Assembly (NCBI GenBank): GCA_002083555.1
Contig: MSXN01000001.1
Span: 124,001-188,000 of the forward strand
Direction: 5' to 3'
Origin: Nitrospira sp. ST-bin5
Lineage (GTDB): Bacteria; Nitrospirota; Nitrospiria; Nitrospirales; Nitrospiraceae
DNA length: 64,000 nt
Shown: positions 8,240-17,543 of the stretch, piece by piece
Layout: each line of letters starts with the position of its first letter
Position numbering within the stretch: the stretch's first letter is position 1
Notes under the pieces: model-generated
Told to the model about the DNA's origin: nothing
The model's database searches: none
Seen by the model: only the letters and a program-made list of their open reading frames with translations
Program-made: the position numbers and the translations under genes

Positions 8240-9481
8240 TTAAAACACTTCCAACACCCGTTTCGTCCATCCAACCATCTTGGTCCAGGCCCCCCCGTTC
8301 CGGAGACCGGCCGTTTCCAATTCATCCGCATGCTTCCGGGCATGCAACAAAAGGCCGACGCCGGTCGCATGACCGGGGTTGCTCACAATATCTCTGAGTC
8401 CACCGACGCCCGACGGCGTCCCGCGGCGCGCCGGCAAATTCAACACCTTTTCCGCCGCATCCGGCATCCCTTCGAGCAACGACGTGCCGCCGGTCAAGAC
8501 AACCCCGGCACCCAGGATGCCTTCGTACCCGGCCCGTGCGATCTCGCGCCGAACCAACTCGAACATTTCTTCCACGCGCGGTTCGAGAATCTCGGCAATA
8601 TCCCGACGGGAGAAAGTCCTGGCCGGACGATCGCCTACCGACGGCACTTCGACCGTCTCGTGCCCAGTCACCAGGTCCGTCCGGGCAATGCCATACTGCA
8701 TCTTGATTTTCTCGGCCTCGGTCTGAGACGTCAGCAAGCCGATCGCGAGATCCTTCGTCAAATTCTGTCCGCCGATCGGAAGCACCGCCGAATGCCGGAT
8801 ACTGCCGTCGAGGAAAATCGCCAGATCGGTGGTCCCGCCACCGAGATCCACCATAGCCACACCCAGATCGCGCTCTTCCTGACTCAGCACCGCTTCGCTG
8901 GAAGCCAGCGGCTGCAGAATGATGTCCACCACATCAAGCCCGGCGCGATTGACACTCTTGATGATGTTTTGCGCGGAGGTCACCGCACCGGTGATCACGT
9001 GCACATTCACTTCAAGCCGGTTCCCGGAAAGCCCGAGAGGTTCGCGCACACCTTCCTGTCCGTCGACCATGTACTCACGGGGCAATACATGCAGAATGCG
9101 CCGTTCGTGCGGAATCACCGCCAGCGTCCTGGCGCTTTCGATCGCCCTATGAATATCCTCACGCGTCACTTCGGCCTTCTTCAGCGCCACGACGCCTTTG
9201 CAGTTCTCCGCCGAAATATGGCTGCCGGCAATGCCGGTATAGACCGAGTTGATCTGGACCGCCGCCATGAGTTCGGCCTCTTCGACCGCCTTCTTGATCG
9301 ACTCCACCGTACTCTCGATATCGACCACCACCCCTTTGCGTAAGCCGCGGGAGGGACTGGCCCCGACACCGATGATGTTCAGCATTCCGCCATCCGTGAT
9401 CTCCGCGACGATCGCGCAGATCTTGGTGGTTCCAATATCCAGGCCGACAAGGATTTGATCTCGTTTTGGCACCGCGATCAC
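8240..9481 (-). CDS. ftsA: Cell division protein FtsA
   Basis: 413-aa actin-like ATPase that tethers FtsZ to the membrane. Phosphate-1 motif is VGLDIGTTKICAIVAEI; phosphate-2 is MVDLGGGTTDLAIF; the adenosine motif is GVVLTGGTSLLEG. The SHS2 (1C) domain lies between (about 85-165). The C-terminus ends in an amphipathic peptide (KMVGWTKRVLEVF) matching the membrane-targeting helix. Start overlaps the ftsQ stop by 4 nt (ATGA). Confidence 0.97.
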   Translation of the reverse strand: MIAVPKRDQILVGLDIGTTKICAIVAEITDGGMLNIIGVGASPSRGLRKGVVVDIESTVESIKKAVEEAELMAAVQINSVYTGIAGSHISAENCKGVVALKKAEVTREDIHRAIESARTLAVIPHERRILHVLPREYMVDGQEGVREPLGLSGNRLEVNVHVITGAVTSAQNIIKSVNRAGLDVVDIILQPLASSEAVLSQEERDLGVAMVDLGGGTTDLAIFLDGSIRHSAVLPIGGQNLTKDLAIGLLTSQTEAEKIKMQYGIARTDLVTGHETVEVPSVGDRPARTFSRRDIAEILEPRVEEMFELVRREIARAGYEGILGAGVVLTGGTSLLEGMPDAAEKVLNLPARRGTPSGVGGLRDIVSNPGHATGVGLLLHARKHADELETAGLRNGGAWTKMVGWTKRVLEVF

Positions 9482-10353
9482 CCCCTCTCTCGCACAATCA
9501 CACGATTCTCATACCGTAGATCGATTTCATTCCCGCCCCGCCCATGGCCGTCAAACATCACTGTCTTCAGTGAAGGCTTGATCCGTTGAAATCGCTCCCA
9601 TTGATGGCTCACCGCATCTTCGCCGAATTGAAATTGGACACCCCGAACGGAGGCCACCAGGCTGGCAGGATTCGCGGCGTTCACTTGCAAACGCCCGTCG
9701 ATGCTCTGGCCGACTAATCTGGCCAGTTCGACTCCAGACTTCACCGCGTGACGCACATCCGCATCGCCGCGCAATAGCTCCCGCGAATCCAGTCCCGTGA
9801 CCATCGGAAGCATGGCGTTGTCGTCCTGTCCCAATCGCGCCAACACATGTCCATCTTCGTCACTCAAGAAATTCTCTGAACCGGCATGTACGATGGCCGC
9901 GGGTTTACGCTCCACCACAGAAATGCGCAGCTCGTGAAATGGCACCCGAGTCACCACCGCTTCCTTGACCCATGGGTGAGACTCCACCCGCTCCTTCATG
10001 GCCGTCGTCACGATGTGGTGGAGCGGGGTCCCGGGCTTGAGTGCCAGCCGGTCCACCAACTCCTGCTTCCCGATCTGATGCACCCCTTCAACGGTGACCG
10101 CCTTGATTTCCAGGAGGCGCTGAAGCAACGGGCCTGAGCGCTGTACGCCGACGACCACGCCCCACCCCGCAAGAGCGAGTCCGATACCGATGGCGCTCCA
10201 TCGAATGAGCTGCCGGCCTTTCGCCACCACCTGCGCACGACGCACTACGCGATCCTGATTCTCCACATGGTTCGAACGAGTACTTTTCCACTGATTCAGC
10301 CGCGGTCCGGAAGAACGCGGCGCGTTGCGTCGAGCAATCGTCCAGCGCTTCAT
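9478..10353 (-). CDS. ftsQ: Cell division protein FtsQ (DivIB)
   Basis: 291-aa bitopic membrane protein of the divisome that links early and late division proteins. It has a basic cytoplasmic N-terminus of about 50 residues, one transmembrane helix (about 52-70), a POTRA domain starting at LLEIKAVTVEGVHQIGKQEL (about 80-150), and the FtsQ/DivIB domain after it. Both ends overlap neighbours by 4 nt (ATGA with ddl upstream and ftsA downstream), so translation is likely coupled across ddl-ftsQ-ftsA. Confidence 0.95.
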   Translation of the reverse strand: MKRWTIARRNAPRSSGPRLNQWKSTRSNHVENQDRVVRRAQVVAKGRQLIRWSAIGIGLALAGWGVVVGVQRSGPLLQRLLEIKAVTVEGVHQIGKQELVDRLALKPGTPLHHIVTTAMKERVESHPWVKEAVVTRVPFHELRISVVERKPAAIVHAGSENFLSDEDGHVLARLGQDDNAMLPMVTGLDSRELLRGDADVRHAVKSGVELARLVGQSIDGRLQVNAANPASLVASVRGVQFQFGEDAVSHQWERFQRIKPSLKTVMFDGHGRGGNEIDLRYENRVIVRERG

Positions 10354-11342
10354 GCCGACAATCCTTTTCCGGCGAGTGCCATTCGGTCGGCACGGTCCAA
10401 CGCCGATTGCAGAATTCGTTCGACCAGGCTGTCGTAATCGATTCCGGCTTGACCCGCCGCCATCGGCAACAGACTGGTCTCGGTCATGCCAGGCACCGTG
10501 TTGATCTCCAACATGTAGGGCTTCCCGCGAGGAGTAATTCTGAAGTCAACGCGAGCCGCTCCTTCGCAACCCAACACCTCGTACGTTCGCCTCGCCAATT
10601 CGGCAATCTGCTTGGTAATCCTGGCGGGGAGCGGAGCCGGACAGAGGTATTGAGTCTTGCCCTTTTGATACTTCGCCGAAAAATCGTAGAACCCATCCGG
10701 CGCCACAATTTCCACCACCGGCAATATCGTCAGCACCCCGGATGGTCCCCCCAAAATCGAGACCGTCGTTTCATGTCCAGGAATGTAGGCCTCGACCATG
10801 GCATCCGTATCATAGCGATGGGCCAAGGCCAACGCCTCTTTCCACTGCGCGGGCTTGCGGACAATGGACACTCCGATCGTGGACCCCTGCGAGGCCGGCT
10901 TTACCACCACCGGCAATTTCAGTTTCGTTGCTTTCAGCACCAGCGCCAGCGAAGGCTGCTCCCCACGCCGCACCTGCGTCCCGGCCGGAACCGGCACTTT
11001 TGCCGACACCGCCAGCGTTTTCGTGGTGACTTTGTGCATGCCCATCGCGCTCGCCTGCACACCGGACCCCGTGTAAGGAATCCCGAGCGTCTCTAGAAAT
11101 CCCTGGATCGTCCCGTCCTCGCCGCCCGGGCCATGCAGAGACAAGAACGCCAGCTCAATCTTGTTCTCCGTCACATCACGAAACAGATTCGGCCCCACAT
11201 CGATCGCAATGGCGTGATAGCCCCGGCGGAGAAGCGACTGGTGGACCGCCTGCCCGGTGCGCAGCGAGACTTCTCGCTCGGACGATTGTCCGCCCATCAA
11301 GACTCCGATCCGCTTATCTGTCAGCACACGTCGGTCTGCCAT
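10350..11342 (-). CDS. ddl: D-alanine-D-alanine ligase
   Basis: 330-aa ATP-grasp enzyme joining two D-alanines for the peptidoglycan stem. Typical features: N-terminal RIGVLMGGQSSEREVSLRTG, the serine-rich loop QGSTIGVS, central LHGPGGEDGTIQGFLE, and the Mg-binding end EINTVPGMTETSLLPMAA. Start taken at ATG 11342; a GTG directly before it (11345) is the other option, with AGGAG lying just upstream. It follows murB by 12 bp and overlaps ftsQ by 4 nt. Confidence 0.96.
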   Translation of the reverse strand: MADRRVLTDKRIGVLMGGQSSEREVSLRTGQAVHQSLLRRGYHAIAIDVGPNLFRDVTENKIELAFLSLHGPGGEDGTIQGFLETLGIPYTGSGVQASAMGMHKVTTKTLAVSAKVPVPAGTQVRRGEQPSLALVLKATKLKLPVVVKPASQGSTIGVSIVRKPAQWKEALALAHRYDTDAMVEAYIPGHETTVSILGGPSGVLTILPVVEIVAPDGFYDFSAKYQKGKTQYLCPAPLPARITKQIAELARRTYEVLGCEGAARVDFRITPRGKPYMLEINTVPGMTETSLLPMAAGQAGIDYDSLVERILQSALDRADRMALAGKGLSA

Positions 11343-11354
11343 CACGCTCCTGTC

Positions 11355-12299
11355 CTATGCCTGTCCCACGACCTTGAGTTCCAACTCCAACTTCGCACCG
11401 GTACTTTTCGCCACCGCCGCCCGGACTTTTCTGATCAGGGCCAGTACGTCCTTGGCGCTCGCCTGCCCCTGATTCACGATGAAGTTCGCGTGCTTCTCCG
11501 AGACCTGCGCATCGCCGACCTGGGCGCCTTTGAGCCCGGCCAAGTCGATGACCCGCCCGGCCGAGTCCTTGGGAGGATTCTTAAACACACATCCGGCACT
11601 CGGCAGGGTCAACGGTTGCGTATCGCGCCGATAGTGCAGATACTCTTTCACGACCTTTTCGACCTCCGCCCGCACACCCGCCTTCAGCTGCACCCACACA
11701 CCCACGACAATGCCGACCGGCAACGCGGCCCGGCGATAGGCAAAAGGAATCTCCGACGCCGGGATATCGACAATCTCGCCCTTGCGATTCACAAGCCGTA
11801 CGGCCTTCACCGAGTCTTTCATTTCTCCCAGCCTGGTTCCGGCATTCATGACGACACAACCTGCAACCGTGCCGGGGATACCGGCAGCCCATTCCAGCCC
11901 CGCCAGCGAATGCCGGATGGCATACCCGATCAGCGTCGGCATCCCCACGCCTCCTTCGGCATACAGGACCGCTCCCGGTTCTTCTCTGATCGTACGGAGC
12001 TTGCCAAGATGAACGACCACGCCTCTGATCCCTTTGTCGCGAATGAGGAGATTCGTCCCGCCCACCACAAAGAGCGGAAGCTTCTGCGCCCTGGTTTGCC
12101 GGACCAGACGGGCCACATCCTCGACGTCAACCGGTTCGACCAGCACATCAGCCGGCCCCCCGATACGGAACGACGTGTAGTCCTTGAGCGGCGCATTGAA
12201 CGACACCGCCCCGCGAATACCCTCGACCGCGGCTTCCCATCGACGCTGACTGCTTGTCCGACGACCGGTCTGTGCATCTGTCCGTCCTTGCCGAGCCAT
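11355..12299 (-). CDS. murB: UDP-N-acetylenolpyruvoylglucosamine reductase
   Basis: 314-aa FAD enzyme that reduces UDP-GlcNAc-enolpyruvate to UDP-MurNAc. The FAD-binding PCMH segment shows YTSFRIGGPADVLVEP and VVGGTNLLIRDKGI. The catalytic serine lies in LPSAGCVFKNP, the arrangement of the shorter type II-like MurB proteins. The C-terminal region contains VSEKHANFIVNQGQASA. The first 30 residues are basic and poorly conserved. Only 3 bp separate it from the murC stop. Confidence 0.96.
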   Translation of the reverse strand: MARQGRTDAQTGRRTSSQRRWEAAVEGIRGAVSFNAPLKDYTSFRIGGPADVLVEPVDVEDVARLVRQTRAQKLPLFVVGGTNLLIRDKGIRGVVVHLGKLRTIREEPGAVLYAEGGVGMPTLIGYAIRHSLAGLEWAAGIPGTVAGCVVMNAGTRLGEMKDSVKAVRLVNRKGEIVDIPASEIPFAYRRAALPVGIVVGVWVQLKAGVRAEVEKVVKEYLHYRRDTQPLTLPSAGCVFKNPPKDSAGRVIDLAGLKGAQVGDAQVSEKHANFIVNQGQASAKDVLALIRKVRAAVAKSTGAKLELELKVVGQA

Positions 12300-12302
12300 T
12301 GC

Positions 12303-13691
12303 CTACGTATTGGGAGCCAATCGCGCCAGCAGCCCCGTCCCTGCTTTCCAGATATCACCGGCGCCCAACGTCACCACCAGATCGCCCGGCTGTAAATGCG
12401 GCAGTACCTGATCGGGCAGCGTTTCCTTCTTTTCGACGAAGGTGACACTCTGGTGGCCGGCGGCCTTGATGCGATCAGCCAGCGCGGCGCCGGACACACC
12501 CGGAATCGGCGCTTCCCCGGCTGCATAGATGTCCGTCATGAACAGCAAATCCGCCTGATCAAACGCGTGCGTGAACTCCTCGATCAGATCGCGCGTCCGG
12601 CTGTACCGGTGAGGTTGAAACAACACCACCAACCGCCGATCCCATCCCTGTTTCGCGGCTGCCAACGTGGCTTTCACCTCGGTGGGATGGTGTCCATAGT
12701 CGTCCACCACCATGATGCCGTTGGCTTCTCCGCGCAGGTGAAACCGCCGCTCCACACCCGTGAAAGCCGCCAGGCCCTTGCGAATCAAATCCACGGGCAC
12801 ATCCAGTTCGATCCCGATCGCAATCGCCACCAGCGCATTGGAGACGTTATGCATACCGGGAACGGCGAGCCGGAAGGGCCCGAGGTTTTTCCCGCGGAAA
12901 TGCGCACGAAACTCGGCGCCCCATTGCTTGAGCACGATATCCGTTGCCTTGAAATCCGGCACGACACCGGGAGTTTCTTGGAGTCCATAGGTGTGATACC
13001 GCTTCACAATGCGCGGGAACAGCGCGTGCAGCCGTTCATCGTCGGAGCACAGCACCGCCAATCCATAGAAGGGAATCTTGTTGATGAACTCCAGAAAGCT
13101 GTCGTAAATCTTTTCCATCGACCCGTAGTGGTCGAGGTGCTCGCGATCCAGATTAGTCACCGCCACGACCGTCGGCGACAATCGAAGAAACGAGCCGTCG
13201 CTCTCATCGGCCTCAGCCACCAGTAACTCGCCGCGACCGAGTCGCGCGTGGCTGCCGAGGGCATTCACCTTGCCGCCGATCACCATAGTCGGATCCAATC
13301 CGCCGGAAGCCAGCACGTTTGCGACCATCGACGTCGTCGTCGTCTTGCCGTGGGCGCCCGCAATCGCGACACCGAATTTCAGCCGCATCAGCTCGGCCAG
13401 CATTTCAGCCCGCGGAATCACCGGCACTTGTTTGGCCTTGGCCGCCAGGACTTCCGGATTGGTCGCCGCCACAGCGGAGGAAATCACCACCACCTGCGCC
13501 TCTCCGATATTGGCTTCGTGATGGCCGATCGCAATCTTGCCACCGAGCTCCTCCAGACGCCTGGTGGTTTCCGAGGCTTGCAGATCCGAGCCGCTGACTT
13601 TGTATCCCATCGTCAGCAAAACCTCTGCGATCCCGCTCATCCCCGACCCGCCGATTCCCACTAGATGAATGTGCTGTGTTTTTCGAAACAT
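12303..13691 (-). CDS. murC: UDP-N-acetylmuramate-L-alanine ligase
   Basis: 462-aa Mur ligase that adds L-Ala to UDP-MurNAc. N-terminal Rossmann motif HLVGIGGSGMSGIAEVL, ATP P-loop AGAHGKTTTTSM, and the C-terminal VVDDYGHHPTEV and FQPHRYSRT signatures are all present. Start chosen at ATG 13691 (MFRKTQHIHLVG), with GAGG nine bases upstream. The frame is open for a further 35 codons overlapping murG, but that extension has no family similarity. It begins 67 bp after the murG stop. Confidence 0.96.
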   Translation of the reverse strand: MFRKTQHIHLVGIGGSGMSGIAEVLLTMGYKVSGSDLQASETTRRLEELGGKIAIGHHEANIGEAQVVVISSAVAATNPEVLAAKAKQVPVIPRAEMLAELMRLKFGVAIAGAHGKTTTTSMVANVLASGGLDPTMVIGGKVNALGSHARLGRGELLVAEADESDGSFLRLSPTVVAVTNLDREHLDHYGSMEKIYDSFLEFINKIPFYGLAVLCSDDERLHALFPRIVKRYHTYGLQETPGVVPDFKATDIVLKQWGAEFRAHFRGKNLGPFRLAVPGMHNVSNALVAIAIGIELDVPVDLIRKGLAAFTGVERRFHLRGEANGIMVVDDYGHHPTEVKATLAAAKQGWDRRLVVLFQPHRYSRTRDLIEEFTHAFDQADLLFMTDIYAAGEAPIPGVSGAALADRIKAAGHQSVTFVEKKETLPDQVLPHLQPGDLVVTLGAGDIWKAGTGLLARLAPNT

Positions 13692-13758
13692 GGCCGTTCG
13701 CCTCAGTCCTGGTGATCCTGTTGATGGTCGCTGTGCCTGCTCTCGCGTTGCTGCCGCA

Positions 13759-14880
13759 TTAGACTCCCGTCGCTCCAACAGTCCGGTGGACGTCATGATT
13801 CACCCCCATGAGCGCATAGCATTCGTGGACGATCCTCTCGGCCGCATCGATTCGACTCATAGCCCGACTCTTCGCCTGCATCCTGCGTAGGCGATCCGGT
13901 TGCTGCAGCAGCCCGGCGATGGAACCGGCCAACTGCGTCCCCGTCAACTCCGACTGCGGGAGCACCATCGCGCCCCCCGCCGCCTCCATCGCCCGCGCAT
14001 TCTTCATCTGGTGATCGTAAATGGCCGTCGGCAGCGGGATCAGAATCGCCGGCTTCCCGCAGGCCGTCAGCTCTGCAATCGTCATGGCCCCGGCACGCGC
14101 CACCACCAGATCCGCCGCGCGCAACACGGTCGGCATGTCATAGAGAAACGGGACGACCTCGGCCTCAACACCTGCTTGCCGGTAGGCCTCAACAACCCTC
14201 GCATGGTCAGCCTCTCCGGTCTGGTGCGTAATGGAGAGCCGCGGAAGCGCCTGCGCCAATATCACCAGTCCATCGATGACCGCGCTGTTGATCGCCTTCG
14301 CCCCCTGACTGCCGCCAAAAATCAACAACTGCTGCCGGCCTGCTGTGACCGAAGTGGATGTCGTAGTCGCATTCAGAAATGATTGCCGAATCGGTGAACC
14401 GAACACGCGAACTTTGTCTTTCGCAAATTTCTCGGCAGCGGATTCAAACCCCAAGAACACACGCTGGGCACAAGGGCCCACCGCAATATTGGCCATGCCC
14501 GGATAGGCATTCGGCTCCAGAATGACCCGGGCAACCCGCTTCAGCGCCGCCGCCACTAACATCGTCGGGCTGGTATAGCCGCCCACGCCGATGACGAGAT
14601 CGGCCCGGTACCGTGAGATCAGCCGCATCGACTGCCAGAGTCCGATCGGCACGGATAGCACCCCCCGCAAGGCTTCTCCCAATCCTTTCCCCATCACCGG
14701 CTTCGCCGTAATGAGTTCGAGTGGAAGCCCTTCGTGCGCCAACACTTTGGTTTCAATTCCTTTCGCTGTGCCGACAAAGACGATCGTGGTCGATGAATCG
14801 CGCCGCTGAAACTCCCGGGCCAGCGCCACCGCCGGATACAAGTGCCCGCCTGTCCCCCCTGCGGCGATAAGGATCGTCAT
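13759..14880 (-). CDS. murG: UDP-N-acetylglucosamine-N-acetylmuramyl (pentapeptide) pyrophosphoryl-undecaprenol GlcNAc transferase
   Basis: 373-aa peripheral membrane GT28 glycosyltransferase that converts lipid I to lipid II. The glycine-rich loops ILIAAGGTGGHLYPAVALA and IGVGGYTSPTML are seen near the N-terminus. The donor-binding domain carries LLIFGGSQGAKAIN, a TGE loop and ARAGAMTIAELTACGKPAILIPLP. Start at ATG 14880 is fixed by the family N-terminus and overlaps the ftsW stop by 4 nt (ATGA). Confidence 0.96.
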   Translation of the reverse strand: MTILIAAGGTGGHLYPAVALAREFQRRDSSTTIVFVGTAKGIETKVLAHEGLPLELITAKPVMGKGLGEALRGVLSVPIGLWQSMRLISRYRADLVIGVGGYTSPTMLVAAALKRVARVILEPNAYPGMANIAVGPCAQRVFLGFESAAEKFAKDKVRVFGSPIRQSFLNATTTSTSVTAGRQQLLIFGGSQGAKAINSAVIDGLVILAQALPRLSITHQTGEADHARVVEAYRQAGVEAEVVPFLYDMPTVLRAADLVVARAGAMTIAELTACGKPAILIPLPTAIYDHQMKNARAMEAAGGAMVLPQSELTGTQLAGSIAGLLQQPDRLRRMQAKSRAMSRIDAAERIVHECYALMGVNHDVHRTVGATGV

Positions 14881-16085
14881 CCGTGACCAGTCCTGCCGCG
14901 CCCGCCCCGCCCAGCACTTTCCTGAGGCCCCGCTTGGCGATCTCTTGAGATATTCAACAAAATCCCGACCGCCAGCAGACTGATGACCAGAGACGATCCG
15001 CCGTAACTCACGAAGGGCAAGGTCAATCCTTTGGTCGGCAGCATCCCGGTTGCCACAGCCGCGTTCACCAGTGCCTGCCCGCCGATCAACAGCGTGATAC
15101 CGATTCCCAGATATCGACCGAACGGCATCCGCGCTCTGGCGGCAATCTGAAAGCCCCGCACCACAAACAACGCAAAGAGCAGAATGATCGCGCCCGTTCC
15201 CACCAATCCCAACTCTTCCCCGACCAGGGCCAACACAAAGTCCGTATGCGCTTCGGGGAGAAAGAACAGCTTCTGTTTCCCCTCGCCCAGCCCCACTCCG
15301 AAGGGACCGCCGCTGCCAAAGGCGAGAAACGACTGGGTGATCTGAAACCCGGCGTTCGACGCGTCCTTCCAGGGTGCCAGAAACGTCAGGAGCCGCTGCC
15401 GCCGGTAACTCGAGCCGAGGACGAGCACCAAAACAACCGGCACCGCGCACAGTCCCAGCCCCAACAGATGCTTCACTTGCGCGCCGCCGAGAAACAGCAG
15501 TCCGATCGTCACGAGACCGATCACGACCACGGTCCCGAGATCCGGCTCCAACAGCACCAGGCCGCTCAACAGACCGATCACGAAGAGCACGGGTAGCAGG
15601 CCAGAGGAGAAGCTTGTGATCCGGTCTTCCTTCTTGGTCAGATAGGCCGCCAGATAAATCACCGCCACGAGCTTGACCATCTCGGCCGGCTGAATCGAAA
15701 TGGGTCCGAGACGCAACCAGCGCCGCGCTCCTTTTGCCGCGACTCCGAGCGATGGGATCAAGACCATCACCAGCAACAGCGCCATCAAGCCCAGCAGCGG
15801 CACCGACAGACGCTTCCACCAGACATAGTCGACCCGCGACGCGACGTGGAGCAGCACAAATCCGAATGTCAGCCATGCCAGTTGCCGCTTGAGGAAGTAG
15901 CCGGAGTCGTGGAACCGATTCCCCGCTACGACCGCGCTCGCACTGAACACCATCACCAGGCCGACCAAGGCCAGCACCATCGTGACGATCAATAGCGTGT
16001 GGTCCATCGGCACCCGCTTCTTCGCGACGCGCGGGCTCGTGGTTGGCCACGGCAATGCCAGGGTCCCTGCAGCTCTCTGTGACAT
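14877..16085 (-). CDS. ftsW: Lipid II polymerase FtsW (SEDS family)
   Basis: 402-aa polytopic membrane protein with about ten helices; the septal peptidoglycan glycosyltransferase that works with FtsI. The SEDS signature near the C-terminus is clear (GMLPTKGLTLPFVSYGGSSL). So are the loop residues WLRLGPISIQPAEMVK and PDLGTVVVI. The N-terminal cytoplasmic extension of about 25 residues is basic. It follows murD by about 34 bp and is coupled to murG by a 4-nt overlap. Confidence 0.96.
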   Translation of the reverse strand: MSQRAAGTLALPWPTTSPRVAKKRVPMDHTLLIVTMVLALVGLVMVFSASAVVAGNRFHDSGYFLKRQLAWLTFGFVLLHVASRVDYVWWKRLSVPLLGLMALLLVMVLIPSLGVAAKGARRWLRLGPISIQPAEMVKLVAVIYLAAYLTKKEDRITSFSSGLLPVLFVIGLLSGLVLLEPDLGTVVVIGLVTIGLLFLGGAQVKHLLGLGLCAVPVVLVLVLGSSYRRQRLLTFLAPWKDASNAGFQITQSFLAFGSGGPFGVGLGEGKQKLFFLPEAHTDFVLALVGEELGLVGTGAIILLFALFVVRGFQIAARARMPFGRYLGIGITLLIGGQALVNAAVATGMLPTKGLTLPFVSYGGSSLVISLLAVGILLNISRDRQAGPQESAGRGGRGRTGHG

Positions 16086-16119
16086 CGTTCAGCGTCAAAT
16101 CTCCTCTGACTCGCCGCCC

Positions 16120-17529
16120 TTAGGCCGGCAAGGATTGCACGAGGGCCTTAAACTGCCGGCCCCGATCCTGATAATCTGCAAACATGTCGAAACTGGCACA
16201 GGCCGGCGAAAACAGCACGACCCCGCCGGAGGTGGCGCTGTCGGCCGCCGCCTGCACCGCCTCTTTCAATGACGCCGCCCGGCTGATCGCAGGGAATCCG
16301 GCCATGGCTTGGGCGATCAACGGCGTCGCCTCTCCGATCAAGATCAGGCCCTTTACCCGTTGACGAATGGCCGGCGCGAGTCGGGAAAAATCCCCGCCCT
16401 TGTCGCGGCCTCCGGCAATCAGCCAAATGGGTTGATCGATGCTTTCAATCGCTTTGAGCGTGGCATCGACGTTCGTACCCTTGGAATCGTTGACGAACCG
16501 GACCCCGCGACGATCCCGCACAATTTCTAAGGCATGCTCCAGGCCCGGGAAGGCCTGCAACACTCGCCGGACCGATTCGAGCGAGCCGCCGCTCAGCAGC
16601 GCATAGGTGGCGGCCACCATCGCGTTCTCCACGTTATGATCGCCGATGATCTTGATCTCCTGTCGGCGACAGATCTCCTGCCGCACACCCGTCACCGTCG
16701 TGACAAGTCGATCACCCTCCAGATACGTGCCGCCGGTGACATCCGTCGGCAGCGCCGATTGCCTGGTGAATCCCAGCACCCGGGCTTTGACGCTGTGGCG
16801 AAGCGCCGCGACTCGCGGATCGTCCAGATTGAAGAGCGCATAGTCGGTCGGTTTCTGGCACTCGAAAATGCGCCGCTTGGCGGCGACATATTCGTCGATC
16901 GATGTATAGCGGTCTTGATGATCCACGGTGACGTTGAGTAACGCCGCAATCCAAGGGTGAAATTGTTCTACAGTCTCCAATTGAAAGCTGGAGACTTCGA
17001 CCACGAGCACATCGAATGGACTGGGCAATCCTTGCTGTGATGCCAGCACCGTTTGTATCGCCGCTTCGCTCAATGCTGTGCCCAGATTGCCTCCGACAAA
17101 GACTCGCTTCCCGCTGTCCTGCAGCATCTTGCCGATCAGCGTGACCGTCGTGCTCTTGCCATTGGTCCCGGTGAGAGCCAACATCGGAGCTGACACAAAC
17201 CGCGACGCCAATTCCAATTCGCTGATCACCTTTACGCCCCGCTGCCGAACCCGCTCCAGCGCTTCCATGCGATAGGGCACACCGGGGCTGATGACCACGA
17301 GCTCGGCCGACTCCAGCGCCGTTTCATACCGGCTGCCGACCGTGAGGAGCATCTGAGACTCATCAATCTGCGTCAGCACCGCCCCCAACTCGCTCCGCTC
17401 TTTCTTGTCCGAAAGGGTGACGTGGGCCCCGACGGCCAGGAGGAGCCGCGCGGCGGCCACGCCGCTGCGGGCCAATCCGACCACCGTGACTTTGGTCCCC
17501 TTCAATTGCATGACGTCTTCGCTCACCAT
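16120..17529 (-). CDS. murD: UDP-N-acetylmuramoylalanine-D-glutamate ligase
   Basis: 469-aa Mur ligase adding D-Glu to UDP-MurNAc-L-Ala. N-terminal VTVVGLARSGVAAARLL, P-loop ALTGTNGKSTTVTLIG, the carbamylated-lysine region and the late DSKGTNVDATLKAIES and AGGRDKGGDF signatures are present. Start chosen at ATG 17529 (MVSEDVMQLKG), 14 bp after the mraY stop, with a purine-rich GAGCGAG just upstream. ATG 17511 is an alternative. An upstream open stretch overlaps mraY and is not family-like. Confidence 0.95.
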   Translation of the reverse strand: MVSEDVMQLKGTKVTVVGLARSGVAAARLLLAVGAHVTLSDKKERSELGAVLTQIDESQMLLTVGSRYETALESAELVVISPGVPYRMEALERVRQRGVKVISELELASRFVSAPMLALTGTNGKSTTVTLIGKMLQDSGKRVFVGGNLGTALSEAAIQTVLASQQGLPSPFDVLVVEVSSFQLETVEQFHPWIAALLNVTVDHQDRYTSIDEYVAAKRRIFECQKPTDYALFNLDDPRVAALRHSVKARVLGFTRQSALPTDVTGGTYLEGDRLVTTVTGVRQEICRRQEIKIIGDHNVENAMVAATYALLSGGSLESVRRVLQAFPGLEHALEIVRDRRGVRFVNDSKGTNVDATLKAIESIDQPIWLIAGGRDKGGDFSRLAPAIRQRVKGLILIGEATPLIAQAMAGFPAISRAASLKEAVQAAADSATSGGVVLFSPACASFDMFADYQDRGRQFKALVQSLPA

Positions 17530-17543
17530 CTCGCTCTCGCTCG

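Noticed and set aside
8186..9343. Long plus-strand frame opposite ftsA
   Set aside because: Antisense shadow caused by high GC; rich in His, Arg and Pro, no ribosome site, and ftsA is unmistakable on the other strand. Similar long antisense frames at 11133-12395, 17769-18683 and 22247-23389 were dropped for the same reason.
13759..16098. A 779-codon open frame covering murG plus a long upstream extension
   Set aside because: The first half is the ftsW region read in the wrong frame (Arg/Gly-rich, no family features). MurG begins at 14880 with its standard N-terminus.
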